The notes below the pieces were generated by a model. It was not told the origin of the DNA and did no database searches. It saw nothing but the letters and a program-made list of their open reading frames with translations. From assembly GCA_963573385.1 (NCBI GenBank), contig CAUYLG010075688.1:79542-143541 (forward strand): a DNA stretch of 64,000 bases. Direction: 5' to 3'. Below, one piece after another: positions 12,717-24,127 of the stretch. The translations under genes were made by a program, and so were the position numbers. How positions within the stretch are numbered: position 1 is the first letter of the stretch; every line of letters begins with the position of its first letter. Origin of the DNA: Cacajao melanocephalus. Its lineage: Eukaryota > Chordata > Mammalia > Primates > Pitheciidae.

Positions 12717-13268
12717 CACATATATATATACGTATATATATGTGTGTATATATATGTATGTATATATGTGTGTGTATATATACGTATGTATATATATGTG
12801 TGTATATATACGTATGTATATATATGTGTGTATATATACATACGTGTATATATATGTATATATAGACGTATATTTATGTATATATATGTGTGTATGTGTG
12901 TGTGTGTATATATATATGATGGAGTACTACTCAGCCATAAAAGGAATGGACTAACAGCATTTGCAATGGCCTGGATGAGACTAGAGACTATTGTTCAAAG
13001 TGAAGTAACTTAGGAATGGGAAACCAAACATCGTATGTTCCCACTGATATGTGGGAGCTGAGCTATGAGGATGCAAAGGCATAATGATGCAACGGACATT
13101 GGGGACTTGGGGAAAGACTGAGAGTGGGGATGAGGGATAAAAGACAACAAATATGGTGCACTGTACACTGCTCGGGTGATGGGTACACCAGGTTCTCACA
13201 AATCTCCAACAAAGAACTTACGTAACCAAACACCACCTGTACCTCAATAACTTATGGAAAAATAAAAG
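12478..13268 (+). mobile_element. L1 (L1PA/L1PB age) 3' end
   Basis: This is the sense 3' end of ORF2 and the 3' UTR. In order I see ACCATTTGATCCAGCAGTCT, 'gggtatctacccagaggaaaa', 'ggaaccaacccaaatgcccatcaatc', 'atggagtactactcagccataaaa', 'gggcgatgggataaaaga'-like, 'ctgctcgggtgatgggtacacca' and an A-rich 3' tail at 'ggaaaaataaaag'. A 240-bp microsatellite replaces the short internal AT run. The reading frame is destroyed. Confidence 0.95.
12680..12918 (+). repeat. Compound (TG)n/(TATG)n microsatellite
   Basis: About 17 TG units are followed by irregular alternation of TATATATG, TGTGTATA and TACGTATG blocks, ending in TATATATATGATGGAGTACT where L1 sequence resumes. Pure purine-pyrimidine alternation is typical of Z-DNA-prone and length-polymorphic sequence. 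Short open frames here are repeat translation. Confidence 0.97.
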
Positions 13269-13269
13269 A

Positions 13270-14809
13270 ATTATGGAAATGTCACTGAGATCTTTGTGGG
13301 GCAAAGTCACTTATGCGGTCATTTTCCAAATCAGCTGTAAGTGTGGCCTTCAAAGTCCATATTTTTCCTGCTGTGGCTGTATGTAAACTGTCATATTGTC
13401 TTCCCATGCTGGGTGGAGCCAGGGGTTTATCTTTATGAAAATGTTAAGTATTTCATGAGTTTCCGAGGCTTTGGTTCATGGATGCCCTGCTTTGGGTGTG
13501 TTTGTGTGCTCGCTGTGTTCTTCATTGTAAAGAAACCTTGCCCTCTGTTCTGTATAGTGTATATCTTGGTAGAACATTTTAGACCTAAGAGGCAGGGAGT
13601 GAGAAATATCCAGAGAGTATTAACATATTGTGATGTAGGAGAGGGTGTAGTTGTTTTTCTAAATTCTAAGGACCACCTTTTCCAGGAGGCTTCTTTGAAC
13701 GCTTGTTTCCAGGATAAATGAACATTTGCCTTTAGTAAACCATAGCACTTCCATCAGTCACAATGCAGGTTTGTTTGTTGGCCTGCTTTCCAAGACAACT
13801 GTCCCCAGAGGAAGCCCTTAGCATTGTGGATCACTTGAATGGATAAGTTTTGAACTTTCAGGAAAAAAGGAATACCTTTTCCTTCTCCTAAATGGTACAT
13901 TTATTGTTTCTATAGTTTGGATATTTTACCCTGACTTCGTGAGAGCTGCTATCAAGGTTTTCCTGCCCATGCAAAATAGCCTTGCTGTAAGGTCAGCTAG
14001 AAGCTAGAACCCTGTCTCAGGATGCATCACCCAGTCTGCATCACTGAAACCCTGGGAAATCCATGGACCTGAGATACACAGCCTTCTCAACTCCCAATGC
14101 ACCTCTTCATTATGGTAAGAGGATTTTGATTTTTTTTTTTTTTTTTTTTTTTTACATTTAAGGAGATTTTCAACTTAAACCAGGTCTCATTTACTGTTGA
14201 TATAACTTGTGCATTCACTGTTGGGTTTGAGTTTGGTTGCTTAAGATGCTTTAACCTTTGGATCACTGATAACCTGAATCCTATTTAGCTCTGGGCTGTC
14301 GCTTGCTGAGATGTTCTCCACTCCCAGCAATCTGATCTGGTTCTACCTGAGAAAATGTTGCAGCCATTGCTGAATCCCCAGTACTTGTAAGGCACACAGT
14401 ATTGCCAAGTTAATGTTTATTGTTGAATCAGCTGATTTTTTCTTCCTCACTTCCACTTCACGTGGCTCAATGGGTTCTGGGCTCTGGGCTCTGTATTTTT
14501 ATTGGTTTTTGGCCAATATTTCCATGCAGATATTTCTGATATTTCTCTTCTCTTTCATCCCCTGCCTCATTTTACTTCTTTGGCCCTCGCTTCTGCAGCT
14601 TCAATCTGCTGCCACCTTGTTCCTGTGGCTGACAATGAACCAGGTGGATTTAATCCAGAGCACTGATTCAGATTTTAGTAGAAAGTTCAGTCTTACTGAT
14701 GGGGACCCCATTTTATCTTTGGAGATTAAGATACAGATGGTAGATAGATATTTTTCAGTATCAAGTGAAAATGAAAAAGAAGTCTTCCTGTTTTAAATAC
14801 TTAGGATAT
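13270..14809. other. Unassigned sequence
   Basis: No recognised repeat except a T24 run at 14130-14153. Frames of 126 codons (13341-13721) and 127 codons (14413-14796) are open on the plus strand, but show no domain, no codon bias and no splice context that I can support. Confidence 0.4.
14130..14153 (+). repeat. T24 homopolymer
   Basis: Uninterrupted run of 24 T with no Alu or L1 body on either side, so it is an orphan poly-T, or poly-A on the other strand. Confidence 0.95.
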
Positions 14810-15240
14810 AAAAAGGTATAATTTCAGAAGCATTAAGATCTTAATATTTAATATTCTTTCATAATTTATATATTCTCTGTAGATGAAACTTAGGTGAGCT
14901 AACTTTATAGGCTAAAAAAGATAGGTTACAAATTTAAAAATTCAAAATATGCAAAAATAAAAATAATAACTGTTAATATATTTTCTGTTATAAACACTAA
15001 AATAAAGCATCTATTAACTAATGCCCAATTCCTATTAAGGAAGAGTTTAATATAGAGTTACACCTAATTATAATTAGTTAGTAAATAATAATCTACTTTT
15101 CCTATTTTTAAATTTAAATCCTAGAATTGAATTATAATCTTTGCTAATTAAGTTATATCTACTTGAGAATTGCGTTAGAATTTAAAGGTGTAATATATCT
15201 CAAGCAATAGTTTAAATAATGCTGAAGTTGAGAAGGTAAT
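14810..15240. other. Very AT-rich block
   Basis: About 430 bases with very low GC, many TAAT/ATTA cores and a perfect 14-bp palindrome CTAATTATAATTAG at 15064-15077. No repeat family is recognised. The composition fits a matrix-attachment-like or homeodomain-site-rich segment, but that is inference. Confidence 0.5.
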
Positions 15241-16047
15241 CAATAATCACTGGATAGTGTTGTTCCCCTAATAAACAAGTAATGGCAGAGACCTGATCAC
15301 ATCCCCTGATTACGGATCTCGGTTACCTTGTGCAGACTGTGTGGAGAGTCCCTGTGCCCAGAACATAGCTTTGGTGCTGATGCCCATGGTGAGTGTTCAG
15401 GCTGTGACGCTGATGAGGGGCAGCTCTCACACTATGCGTTGTGCTTGATTGAGGGGGTAAGGTATATGTGATTCTCAGGAAAAGAAACACACTCTGGTCT
15501 CTCACCCCTTTCTCCTGCCTTCCTCTAAGGAGTGGAATTCTGGGGAAAAACTTAATTCTGATATTATGTATATTAACAATATTTGTAGGAATAGTGAGAC
15601 TATTTCACCTTTATTTGTGCAACCAACAAGAATAATCACATTAGTTCTACAGAGGTGAAGAGTAACTTATAAATGCGTGTGAGAGATAGATATTGATTGA
15701 TCGATTTAAGCTTACTGTTACTTGTGGAAGATAGAAACCTTGAGTTTCAGAGGAAATTGGTGGAAGCAATAAAATGATCTAAAATGCTGGTAATGTACTT
15801 AGTGTGGAAATAATTTAGTAATTCTATGTTTTCTGTGATCGAATCTTCTCTAGTCCCATCCAAAGCATAGTAGCTTTTTAAGTATTAAGCAAACAATGCA
15901 TTATAAAACACACTATTGAAAGTTAAAAGATAAACAAATATGCTTTTATTGCCTCAATTTTCCAGAGTTAGTTATGAAGAAAAATTGGTTGAATAACAGA
16001 TGTGACTTTCAATACTGTTTTATACAAGCAAATGATAACAGAGAGAG
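15241..16047. other. Unassigned sequence
   Basis: No recognised gene or repeat. Confidence 0.4.
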
Positions 16048-16411
16048 TGTATTAGTCTCTTCTTGTGCTGCTAATAAAGACATATCCGAGACTGGGTAAT
16101 TTATAAAGAAAAGAGGTTTAATTGACTCACAGTTCAGCATGGCTGGAGAGGCCTGAGGAAGCTTACAATCATGGCAGAAGGGGAAGCAAACACATCCTTC
16201 TTCACATGGTGACAGCAAGAAGTTCAGGGTGACTGCCTTTTATAAAACCATCAAATCTCATGAAACTTATTCACTATCATGAGAAGAGCACAGGAAAACC
16301 CACCCCCCATGATTCAGTTAACTCCCACTGGGTCCTTCCCACAACATGTGGGGATTATGGGAACTACAATGCAAGATGAGATTTGGGTGGGGACACAGTC
16401 AAATCATATCA
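16048..16411 (-). mobile_element. THE1/MST solo LTR (ERVL-MaLR), antisense
   Basis: The plus strand begins TGTATTAGTCTCTTCTTGTG, continues 'gagactgggtaatttataaagaaaagagg', 'cctgaggaagcttacaatcatggcag', and ends 'gatttgggtggggacacagtcaaatcatatca'. At 364 bp it has the length of a complete THE1 LTR. No internal region is attached, so it is a solo LTR. It has LTR promoter and polyadenylation functions only by family. Confidence 0.93.
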
Positions 16412-16417
16412 AAGGGG

Positions 16418-16532
16418 CAGAGAGGGAGAGAAGGAGGGAGAAAAAGAGAGAGACAGAGAGAGGGAGAGAGAGAGAGGGAGGGAGGGAGGGGAGGAGGGAG
16501 AGAGAGAGAAAGGGAGAGAGGAGTAGAGAAAG
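16418..16532 (+). repeat. (GA)n/(GGGA)n purine tract
   Basis: About 115 bases of almost pure A/G with GAGAGA and GGGAGGGAGG blocks, beginning seven bases after the THE1 LTR. The bases before the LTR are also GAGAGAG, suggesting the LTR landed in a purine tract. Confidence 0.95.
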
Positions 16533-16869
16533 ATATTAGCAATATGTGTTGGTGTGAATAGTTTAAAAACAAAATACTTATCACCCCTTTTAATCTTTTA
16601 AGTTTTTGCTGCTTTGCACAGAGAGGAAAATGGAAGGGAAAGCATGTTACCACATTTGGGTATAGGGGACCCTCATGTCCTGCACTTCCCTTAACCAGGA
16701 AGACTATCTTGAAAGACTAGGTTCGCTGACTCCCGGGTGGCACCAGCTCACTCCATCTAGCTGTGACCTCTGCTCCTGCAGCTGCCTAGGCAGCTTCCAG
16801 CTGCTTTCTAAACTGTGACTCTTCCTCTATTTCCAGACCTTCTGTCCATGGCTGAATTCCAGGTGGAGG
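16533..16869. other. Unassigned sequence
   Basis: No recognised gene or repeat. Confidence 0.4.
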
Positions 16870-17094
16870 TTAATAATAATAGCATGAAATCATTTCATAT
16901 ATTGTCAGATTGCCTGGGTTCAAATCCCAGCTTCGCATATACTACTGGGTGCTTTTGAGCAGCTTGCTGACCTCTCTGTATCTCAGTTTCCTGGTCTGTA
17001 AAATGGGGATAATACTAGCATGGTTGTCATGAGAATTAAATGAGTTAACAAAAGTTTACATAGTAATAATTCATTAAATGTTAGCTGTTATTCC
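16870..17094 (+). mobile_element. MIR SINE (well preserved)
   Basis: 'cagattgcctgggttcaaatcccagctt', 'cttgctgacctctctgtatctcagtttcctggtctgtaaaatggggataat', 'gagaattaaatgagttaa' and 'tcattaaatgttagctgttatt' reproduce almost the full MIR consensus, including its tRNA-like B-box segment. Confidence 0.95.
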
Positions 17095-17810
17095 TTTCCT
17101 CTACAGATGTTCATTTGCTTCTCTTCAGGCATTCACCATCAAAGCTAGAAAGGGAATTAAAACAACTATGTAGTTAATAAACAAGCAAGGCATAATCATA
17201 CATCTTCCAATTTTTGACCAGTTCAAGAACTGGATTACTTTCCTTTCACATCTCTAGTAATGTGTTTATTGAGATTAGAACCTCCAAATCCTGCTGGTTT
17301 TGGACAGACTAGCTCGATAGAAGTCTGTGAATAGTTCTTACATCGTCTTCTCTTGTGAGTTTCTTTGGAATTTCTTTCCATCTGCAATAGGCCATTTAAT
17401 TTTTCCTGCACATCTAATTTCTTCTTGGAATCAAAGGCAATGCCAAGGGACAAGGTTGTGAGCTATTTCACTCTGCCAATGGAAATAACAAGGTAACTTT
17501 TAACACTGCAGAGTAACCCACGTGGAAGGATTGTGCTGTGTTTGCTTAATAGTGCTCAGGAGGACATGCTGTAATGTGAGCAGGCTGGCTCTATTTCCAG
17601 AAAATAAGATTGGCCTCAGAATGTTATCTCTTCAGTGGCCCAAAAGTAAAGCTTCACTAAAATGACAATCAGAGTGTAGGTTCAAAGATCTCTGACAGAA
17701 TGTTATTGGTTCAGCTGTGATGATTGAGAGAAGGGTGTTGATAACTTAGGTGTGAGTATTAGATGCTTAGCACAGCTGTGGGTGGGAATTGAGGGTAAAG
17801 GGCTCCTAGA
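17095..17810. other. Unassigned sequence
   Basis: No recognised gene or repeat. Confidence 0.4.
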
Positions 17811-18127
17811 TTTTGTTGCCCCCTTTTTTTTTGAGGTGGAGTTTCACACTGTTGCCTGGGCTGGAGTACAGTGGCGCCATTCTGGCTCACTGAAACCTCC
17901 GCCTCCCAGGTTCAAACAATTCTTCTGCCTCAGTCTCCAAAGTAACTGGGATTACAGGCACCCGCCACCATGCCCAGCTAATTTTTTGTATTTTTTAGTA
18001 GAGATGGAGTTTCACCATGTTGGCGAGGCTGGTCTCGAATTCCTGAACTCGTGATTCGCCCATCTTGGCCTCCCAAAGTGCTGGAATTACAGACGTGAGC
18101 CACAACGCTCAGCCCAATTTTGTTGCA
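17811..18127 (-). mobile_element. Alu (antisense) with TSD
   Basis: The body runs about 17824-18114: poly-T, GAGGTGGAGTTTCACACTGT, both monomers, ending 'gagccacaacgctcagcc'. ATTTTGTTGC flanks both ends (17812 and 18117). Confidence 0.97.
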
Positions 18128-19554
18128 TTTCTTAAAGGAACAATGGCAGCTCTTCTTTTTATCTAGTGCTTGTCCTGAATAGTGTGTGTCAGAAGGAGAA
18201 ATGGCTGGCAAGGGTCTAAGAGTGAGTTCCCTGTCCTATCACAGCACAATAATCGTGCTCATGATGGGTACATTTTCCTTGTTTAATTAGATGATTACTG
18301 TAGCTGTTCCATTTCAGTTCTTATGTCATCAGCATTTCAGGTAGAGATACAGAAGAGGTAATTGGCAAAGTGGCTGTTTCCATTTTTTTCTACATTGTCT
18401 AGGATCCAAGACCTTGACACAAGTTATTTTAAGTGACTTCTCAGATTCTTAAGTCTGCATCTATAGCTGACAAGCCCCCACCATGGTGGGTGAGGTGAAG
18501 ATCTTCTTTCCTTCTGCCTTACTCCTTCTTCATCACTATCCTCCCATATAATTATCAGAAAGTATAGAAAGGAGTCTAATTATATAATGAGTTGAACTTT
18601 ATTGGATGTGAAAAGTGCATGTATAATTTTAGAATGTATTATCTTAGATGATGGACTGATCAGCTTTGAGCCAGGAAAGAGATGAAAAGAATTGGCAGTC
18701 ATAGCTGTCAATTGAAAATGGCATAGGACAAATGAAGGTGACATTAGTTTATTGCTGAAACAGGAGACTCAAAAGTAACTGAGATGAGAAGGTGGGTCAG
18801 CAAAGCTCAAAAGCATCATGGAAGCTGGATAACTGGGCACCTTCGTCTCATCAGCGAGCTCTGGCTCACCGGTGAGCACCCAGCTTATTTGACTGAAAGA
18901 GAGAGCTCATGTTTTCACAGTTTGTGTGAGCAAGGTCTTCTCATATCATGTATAATTAGACACTTGCCAATATTATAGACACTACTATAGGCACTTACCA
19001 AAGGTATTTAATCAAAAGAGCTCATTCTGGAATGGTCCTAGTAAAGCACATAGTACAGCCTGATAAATGAGTAAAAAAAGTAATGGGAAAAGGAGTGTCC
19101 ACTTTAAAGTTGTAGAATCTCCAGAAAGTTCTAGTTACAGCTGAGCTTCATCTGCATGCCAGTTGTGGAGCCAGGTGTGTTTGCTGCCCTCTCCATACTT
19201 TCCAGCCTAGGCTGTCTTGGGAGCAGACTCTTGCCATCCGCTGCTTGTGTCAGGTGGCTCCTACACCAGCTGGGGCTCCTGGAACTGACGTTTTGGTAGC
19301 TTTTCCAGCAGTGAATACTAGAGTTCATAACAGCAGTCCTAAAAGCAGTGGAAGCTGGCCTCTGATCAGCAGAAAAATTTCAGAATCCAACCATCTGAAA
19401 TGTCCCCATGCAGAGATCAAGAGTGACAGTTCATCAAAGTCTTGAGGTAACCCTGGAATTTGGCCATGTGCTGTGGGTGCTGTGGAAAGTTAAGGTGTTG
19501 GAAAAACTATTTTCACTTTTGATAAGATGTGCATCATGCGTATCATACTTTTTT
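18128..19554. other. Unassigned sequence
   Basis: No repeat family recognised over 1.4 kb. Short open frames near 18784-19445 show no domain. Confidence 0.4.
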
Positions 19555-20292
19555 AGAAAGATATTTTATTAGTAGACTTTATTTTTAAGAATAGTTTTAG
19601 ACTTACAGAATAATTGAGCAGATAGTAGAAAATTCCATATACAACACTACCCCAATAGATTTTCTCCTATGATTGACATCTTATATTAGTATGATACGTT
19701 TTTTTATAATTAATGAACCATTATTGATACATTATTAACTGCAATGCATGGTTTATTCAGATTTCCTTGGTTGTTTTTTTTTTTTTAAATCTGTTCCAGG
19801 ACTCATTCAGGATGCCACATCACATGTTCTTGTCATGTCACCTTAGGGTCTTCTTGGCTGTGACATTTTCTCACATATTTCTTGTTTTTGATAACCTTGA
19901 CAGCTTTGAGGAGTACTGGTATAGTTCCTCTCTTCAAATTTCTCGGATTGTTTTTATCATTATTTGACTGGAGTTACGGGTTTTCAAGAGGAAGACCATT
20001 GTGGTAAAATGCCATTTACATTATTGCATCATATCAAGGGTTCACGCTATCAAAATGTATTTGACTGTTGATGTTGATCTTAATCACCCAGCTGAGTAAA
20101 TGTTTATCAGGTTTCTTTCCTGTAAAGTTTTTTCCCTCTTTCCTTTTGATACTGTTTGGAAGCAAGTTGCTATGCACAGCACACACTTACAGAGTGGGGA
20201 AATATGGTCCTCCCACTTTAGGTTGGAGTATCTCCACGGCATATCAGATTTTGATAAGATGATTTTTTCACCCCTTGGAAGGTTGAGAACAC
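19555..20292 (-). mobile_element. L1M 3' UTR, antisense
   Basis: The plus strand reads TAGACTTTATTTTTAAGAAT, 'gttttagacttacagaataattgagcagatagta', 'tttattcagatttccttggtt', 'ttcttggctgtgacattttctc', 'gttgatgttgatcttaatcacccagctgagt', 'cacacttacagagtgggga'. This is the reverse complement of the long 3' UTR shared by old L1M (and HAL1) families, whose sense end reads 'ttctaaaaaataaagtcta'. It is about 740 bp and otherwise full length for that UTR block. Confidence 0.85.
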
Positions 20293-21939
20293 TTGAGCTA
20301 ATGTAACTGAAAGCCACGCAATTTGCAGAAGCTCTCAGCAGTTGCCATGACTGATGTAGCTACCCATGGTCTTCCTCTTCTAACTTCCACTCCCTCCAGT
20401 CTTCTTACTTCTTGCCTTGACCTGCCTTACGTCGCAGTTTTTCTGTTTCCAGACCACTGCCACAGAAACATGAGCAGATTGGTGTATCTAAAATTTGATT
20501 CTTAAAAATTCTGGATCTTTATTCACCTTCCAGAGAGTGTTTACAAAAGTTTCTCAGTTCTCCTTAAATAAGGAAATTTGATTTAATAAAGAGAAAGGTG
20601 CCTGCATAGACTCCGCCTGATTTGGCCCTGGGCCATACAAAGTCAGTTCCTGGTAAAGCCCAAATTTCAGTTTATTTAGTGAAACCCACCCCTGCAGAGC
20701 CACATCACCCATCAGGGTAGTCATTAATCACATGGTGCTGTGGAGCTCTGGACATAGGGCTAGTCTGAACTGAGGGCTGAGATGTGCCTTACGTGTGAAA
20801 TACACATTGCATTTCCAAGTGTGTCAAAAAAGTGTGTAGAATGTCTTACTAATCATTTTTATATTGATTGCATGTCGAAAGAGAATACATTGAATATATT
20901 AGTTTAAATAAGTGTATTTTTGAAATTTCACTTATTTCCTTTTTACTTTTTATGATGTAGCTACGAGATTATTTAAAATTACCTAAGTGTCTTACATTGT
21001 ATATGTACTGGACAGTACTAGTATAAACTACATTAGGTGTCACAAAATGTTTCTACATTATTACTTTAAGGCAGGTGGAAGTTGAACACACCCTCTCCCA
21101 GCCCTCCACCACACACACACACACACATCATACATCTACCCTGAAAAAAATGACTTTTAAAGAGAGTTGGAATTGACTGTTTCTAATTAGGTAACAATGA
21201 GTTCATATGATAGGAGACAGTTGCCTGGGAGTTAGCAGAGGCTGAGATCAGCAGAAAAAGGCAGCACAAAAACCAGGAGGCCATCTGTTACATTCTAGGT
21301 GATCCATAAAGACTGAATTTACTTGATGACTTAATTTAGATGGTATGGAAATATTCATACAAGTATTTATCTTCCAAATATCCAGAGCTATTGACAAGGT
21401 GAATAAAGGAGGATTATGTTGTTGGACAAAGCACATAAGGCTTGGGGTAAATTATTTCCAGTTCTAATTGTTTTGAAAATCAAATGAAGCTAATACTGGG
21501 AGAATAGTAGCCACTACCAATATCAGAGAAACCGTAAGAATCACATGAGGTAGAAAGTTTCTTCAAAATGGAAGGCTCCAAGCAGAAAAAAAAAGATGTG
21601 TAAATTGCTACTAGGAAGCTATTTCATTAGCTATCCATGACAGCAATTCCCTTTGGAATTATTAATATTGGTTCCCCAAGAGATCTTCCAGATGTTGACC
21701 AGGCTTAGCTGTGGAAAGGAGAATGGAGACTATCTGTGTGGTGTACTGGAATTTTTAATTGAGATTGAAAATTTCCCAGACTACTTACCATTCCAAAGAG
21801 ACACAATTTGGTACCACCAGACTCAAGACAAATGACCAGATAATGGTCAAATTGCCAACCATACCAAAGGTTTTCAGAGTACTGAAAGAGGACTGAAAAT
21901 CAGAATTATTTGATTCTTCATTCACCTTAACTGTCATGG
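20293..21939. other. Unassigned sequence with a short (CA)n
   Basis: No recognised gene or repeat over 1.6 kb except (CA)9-10 at 21109-21127. Confidence 0.4.
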
Positions 21940-22742
21940 AATTTTTGTCTTTCCTTTAGCTTTACTGAAATATCACTTATATAAAATAAAATGTTGCCAC
22001 TTTAAGTCTACAGTTGGGTGAATTTTGAAAAATAGGTCTATTTACTTCACTACCACCCCATATCAAGATGGAGAACATTTCTGTCAGTTCAAAAAAGTTG
22101 CCCAGGACCCCTTGAAAACACTCTTGTAACCCATAGTCTATGGCATCAATGATCTGATTCATAAAGTTTTGATTCATTTTGGTTCTTCTGAAACTTCATA
22201 TAAATGGAATCACGTACTTTTCTGGTGTCTGGTTTCTTTTGTTGAAGATTATATTTTTGAGATTCATCCATGCTGTAATGTGTATCAGTAGTTAATGCCT
22301 TTTTGTTGCTAAATAATATTCCATTGTGTGATTAAACAACATTTTATTTATTCTTTACTAATGGACATTTGGGTTGTTTCCAGTTTGAGGCTATGATAAA
22401 TCTTCACTTGAAGGTTTTGTGTGGACCTAGGTTTTAAGTCAATATGTTAATACATAGGAGCAGGATTTCTGGATTTTATGGTAGGACTACATTTAGTTTT
22501 GCAAGAAACTGCCAAACTGTCTTCCAACTCTACTGTACCATTTTGAAGTTTCACCAGCAGTGAATGAGAGTTTCTGTTGCTCTACATCCCTGCCAGCACT
22601 TGGTATTGACAGTTTTAAAAAATAACTCAGCCATTCTAGTAGGAATATAGTGGTATTACATTGTTTTAATTTGCAAACAACATTAATTTCTGAATGACAA
22701 AATATGTTGCTAATGTTTTCTCATGATTACTAACAGTCTGTA
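21940..22742 (-). mobile_element. L1M ORF2 3' region, antisense
   Basis: The plus strand contains TATAAATGGAATCACGTACT, 'ttgagattcatccatgctgtaatgtg', 'aataatattccattgtgtg', 'ggacatttgggttgtttccagttt', 'ctgccaaactgtcttccaa' and 'ccctgccagcacttggtattgaca'. These are classic antisense phrases of old L1M ORF2. On the minus strand they encode decayed C-terminal ORF2 with stops. Confidence 0.92.
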
Positions 22743-23116
22743 TATTTTTGTTTTAATGTTTTCTAGTGTAACATGTAATTCCTCTAATAGTTTTTATGTT
22801 TTATTAATTACAGTTTTGAGTTATTTTCTTTGACATGTATCAGAATTTTCTGAAGATATTATTTAAAATGTAAATTCCCATCTGGAGATTTGGATTCAGT
22901 CAGTGAGTGAGGGCATAACATATGGAATTTGGATAAGTTTGGAATTTGGATAAGTTTCCATGAGGTTATGGTGTCAGCTTTGCCTTATATCACATGCTCT
23001 TGACTCTGTAGTAATCATCATTAAGTGAAGATTTAATTACTTCTATTTCGATTTTCTTTTTCATCCTATCCATCTTGAGATCGCAAGATGACTGAAAAGT
23101 TACGTTATTTCATTAT
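22743..23116. other. Unassigned AT-rich sequence
   Basis: A short direct repeat of GGAATTTGGATAAGTTT occurs at about 22924-22957. Otherwise nothing is recognised. It may be further decayed L1M. Confidence 0.4.
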
Positions 23117-23446
23117 TGTCTTAGTCCATTTTGTGGTGTTGTGACAGAATATCTAAGACTGGGCAATTTATTACGAATAGACTTTCATTGGCTCACAGTT
23201 CTGGGGGCTGGGAATTCTAACGTCAAGATGCTGGCATCTGGCAAGGCCCTTTTTGCTGCCTTTTCCCACGGTGGAAGTCAAAAGCGTAAGCTAGAGCAAG
23301 AGGAAGCTCAGCTTGGCTTTTTAATAAGGGCAGCACAGGGTCCCATGTGGCCTAATTACTTTTGAAAGGTCCCCTTCTTAATCCTGTTACAATGGCAATT
23401 AAATTTCAACATGAGTTTTGGAAAGGACAAATATTTAACTATAGCA
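23117..23446 (-). mobile_element. MLT1-type LTR (ERVL-MaLR), antisense
   Basis: The plus strand begins TGTCTTAGTCCATTTTGTGG, continues 'ctaagactgggcaatttatta', 'ctcacagttctgggggctgg', 'cttcttaatcctgttacaatggcaattaaatttcaacatgagttttgg', and ends near 'aactatagca'. The termini fit the TG..CA of an LTR read in reverse. There are internal deletions relative to the ~380-bp family length. Confidence 0.85.
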
Positions 23447-23499
23447 GTTACTGTTTTCTATTGGGGAACCAAATCATTAAATTAGTCTGAAGTCTAATA

Positions 23500-24127
23500 A
23501 ATAGCGGGACATTTTCTGGAGGCAGAACGCCCCCAAAGATGTCCATGGACTTACCCCTGCACCCTGGGGGAAAGCTGATTTCATGGCCACACAATCTTCC
23601 CCTCAAACTTCAGGAGCATGAAAAGACCAGAGTGTTCAGTCTTACAAAAAGCTCTTTGAAAAGATAAGAGGGTGACTCACAGATCTCTTCAATCAAACCA
23701 GAGGGCCTGGAGAAACTTAAAGATGTTGCTCTTCAACTACCTCAGGAGAAGCCAAGAATAGAGGTATTATCTCAAAATGATTCATGAACATGGACTTCTT
23801 TCTAATGAAGGGGATCTCTGTGAATTTCATGCAAAGCTTAAAAGGTTCTTGAGAGGTTTTTTGATCAGCAGAAACATTTCCAGAATGTACTGAAAGGGAC
23901 AGAGAAAATATGAAATGGAAGAAAACTGGTGTATTCCAAAGTTCTGCTATAGGGAAGCACGTTGACAAAACCACTTAGCCGATGATATGGGGACTTTGGA
24001 GCTCAGGAGATTTAGATGAGATTTTGGACATCAAATTTATGCTGTAAGGGGGTGAGACCTTTGGGGACCTTAGGTATTTAATACCTTGGAAAGACATGAG
24101 TCTTTGTGTCCAGAGGGTGGATTCAGT
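23500..24127 (+). mobile_element. ERVL-MaLR internal region, 3' part
   Basis: The order of phrases 'gagaaacttaaagatgttgctcttcaact', 'gaagccaagaatagaggtatt', 'gggggtgagacctttggggacc', 'aaagacatgagtctttg' and a purine-rich AGAGGGTGGAT just before the LTR resembles the 3' end of MaLR (MLT1/MST/THE1) internal sequence. The purine-rich segment would be the polypurine tract. The region is non-coding in this lineage and decayed. Confidence 0.65.

Noticed and set aside
12491..13013. Frames of 90-142 codons rich in Cys-Val, Tyr-Ile and Thr-His
   Set aside because: They translate the TG/TATG microsatellite and L1 3' end. No protein is implied.
13341..14796. 126- and 127-codon plus-strand frames
   Set aside because: Hydrophobic, AT-driven translations without signal-peptide logic or a polyadenylation context. 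Not supported as coding.
16279..16561. Arg/Glu-rich frames after the THE1 LTR
   Set aside because: They are translations of the GA purine tract.
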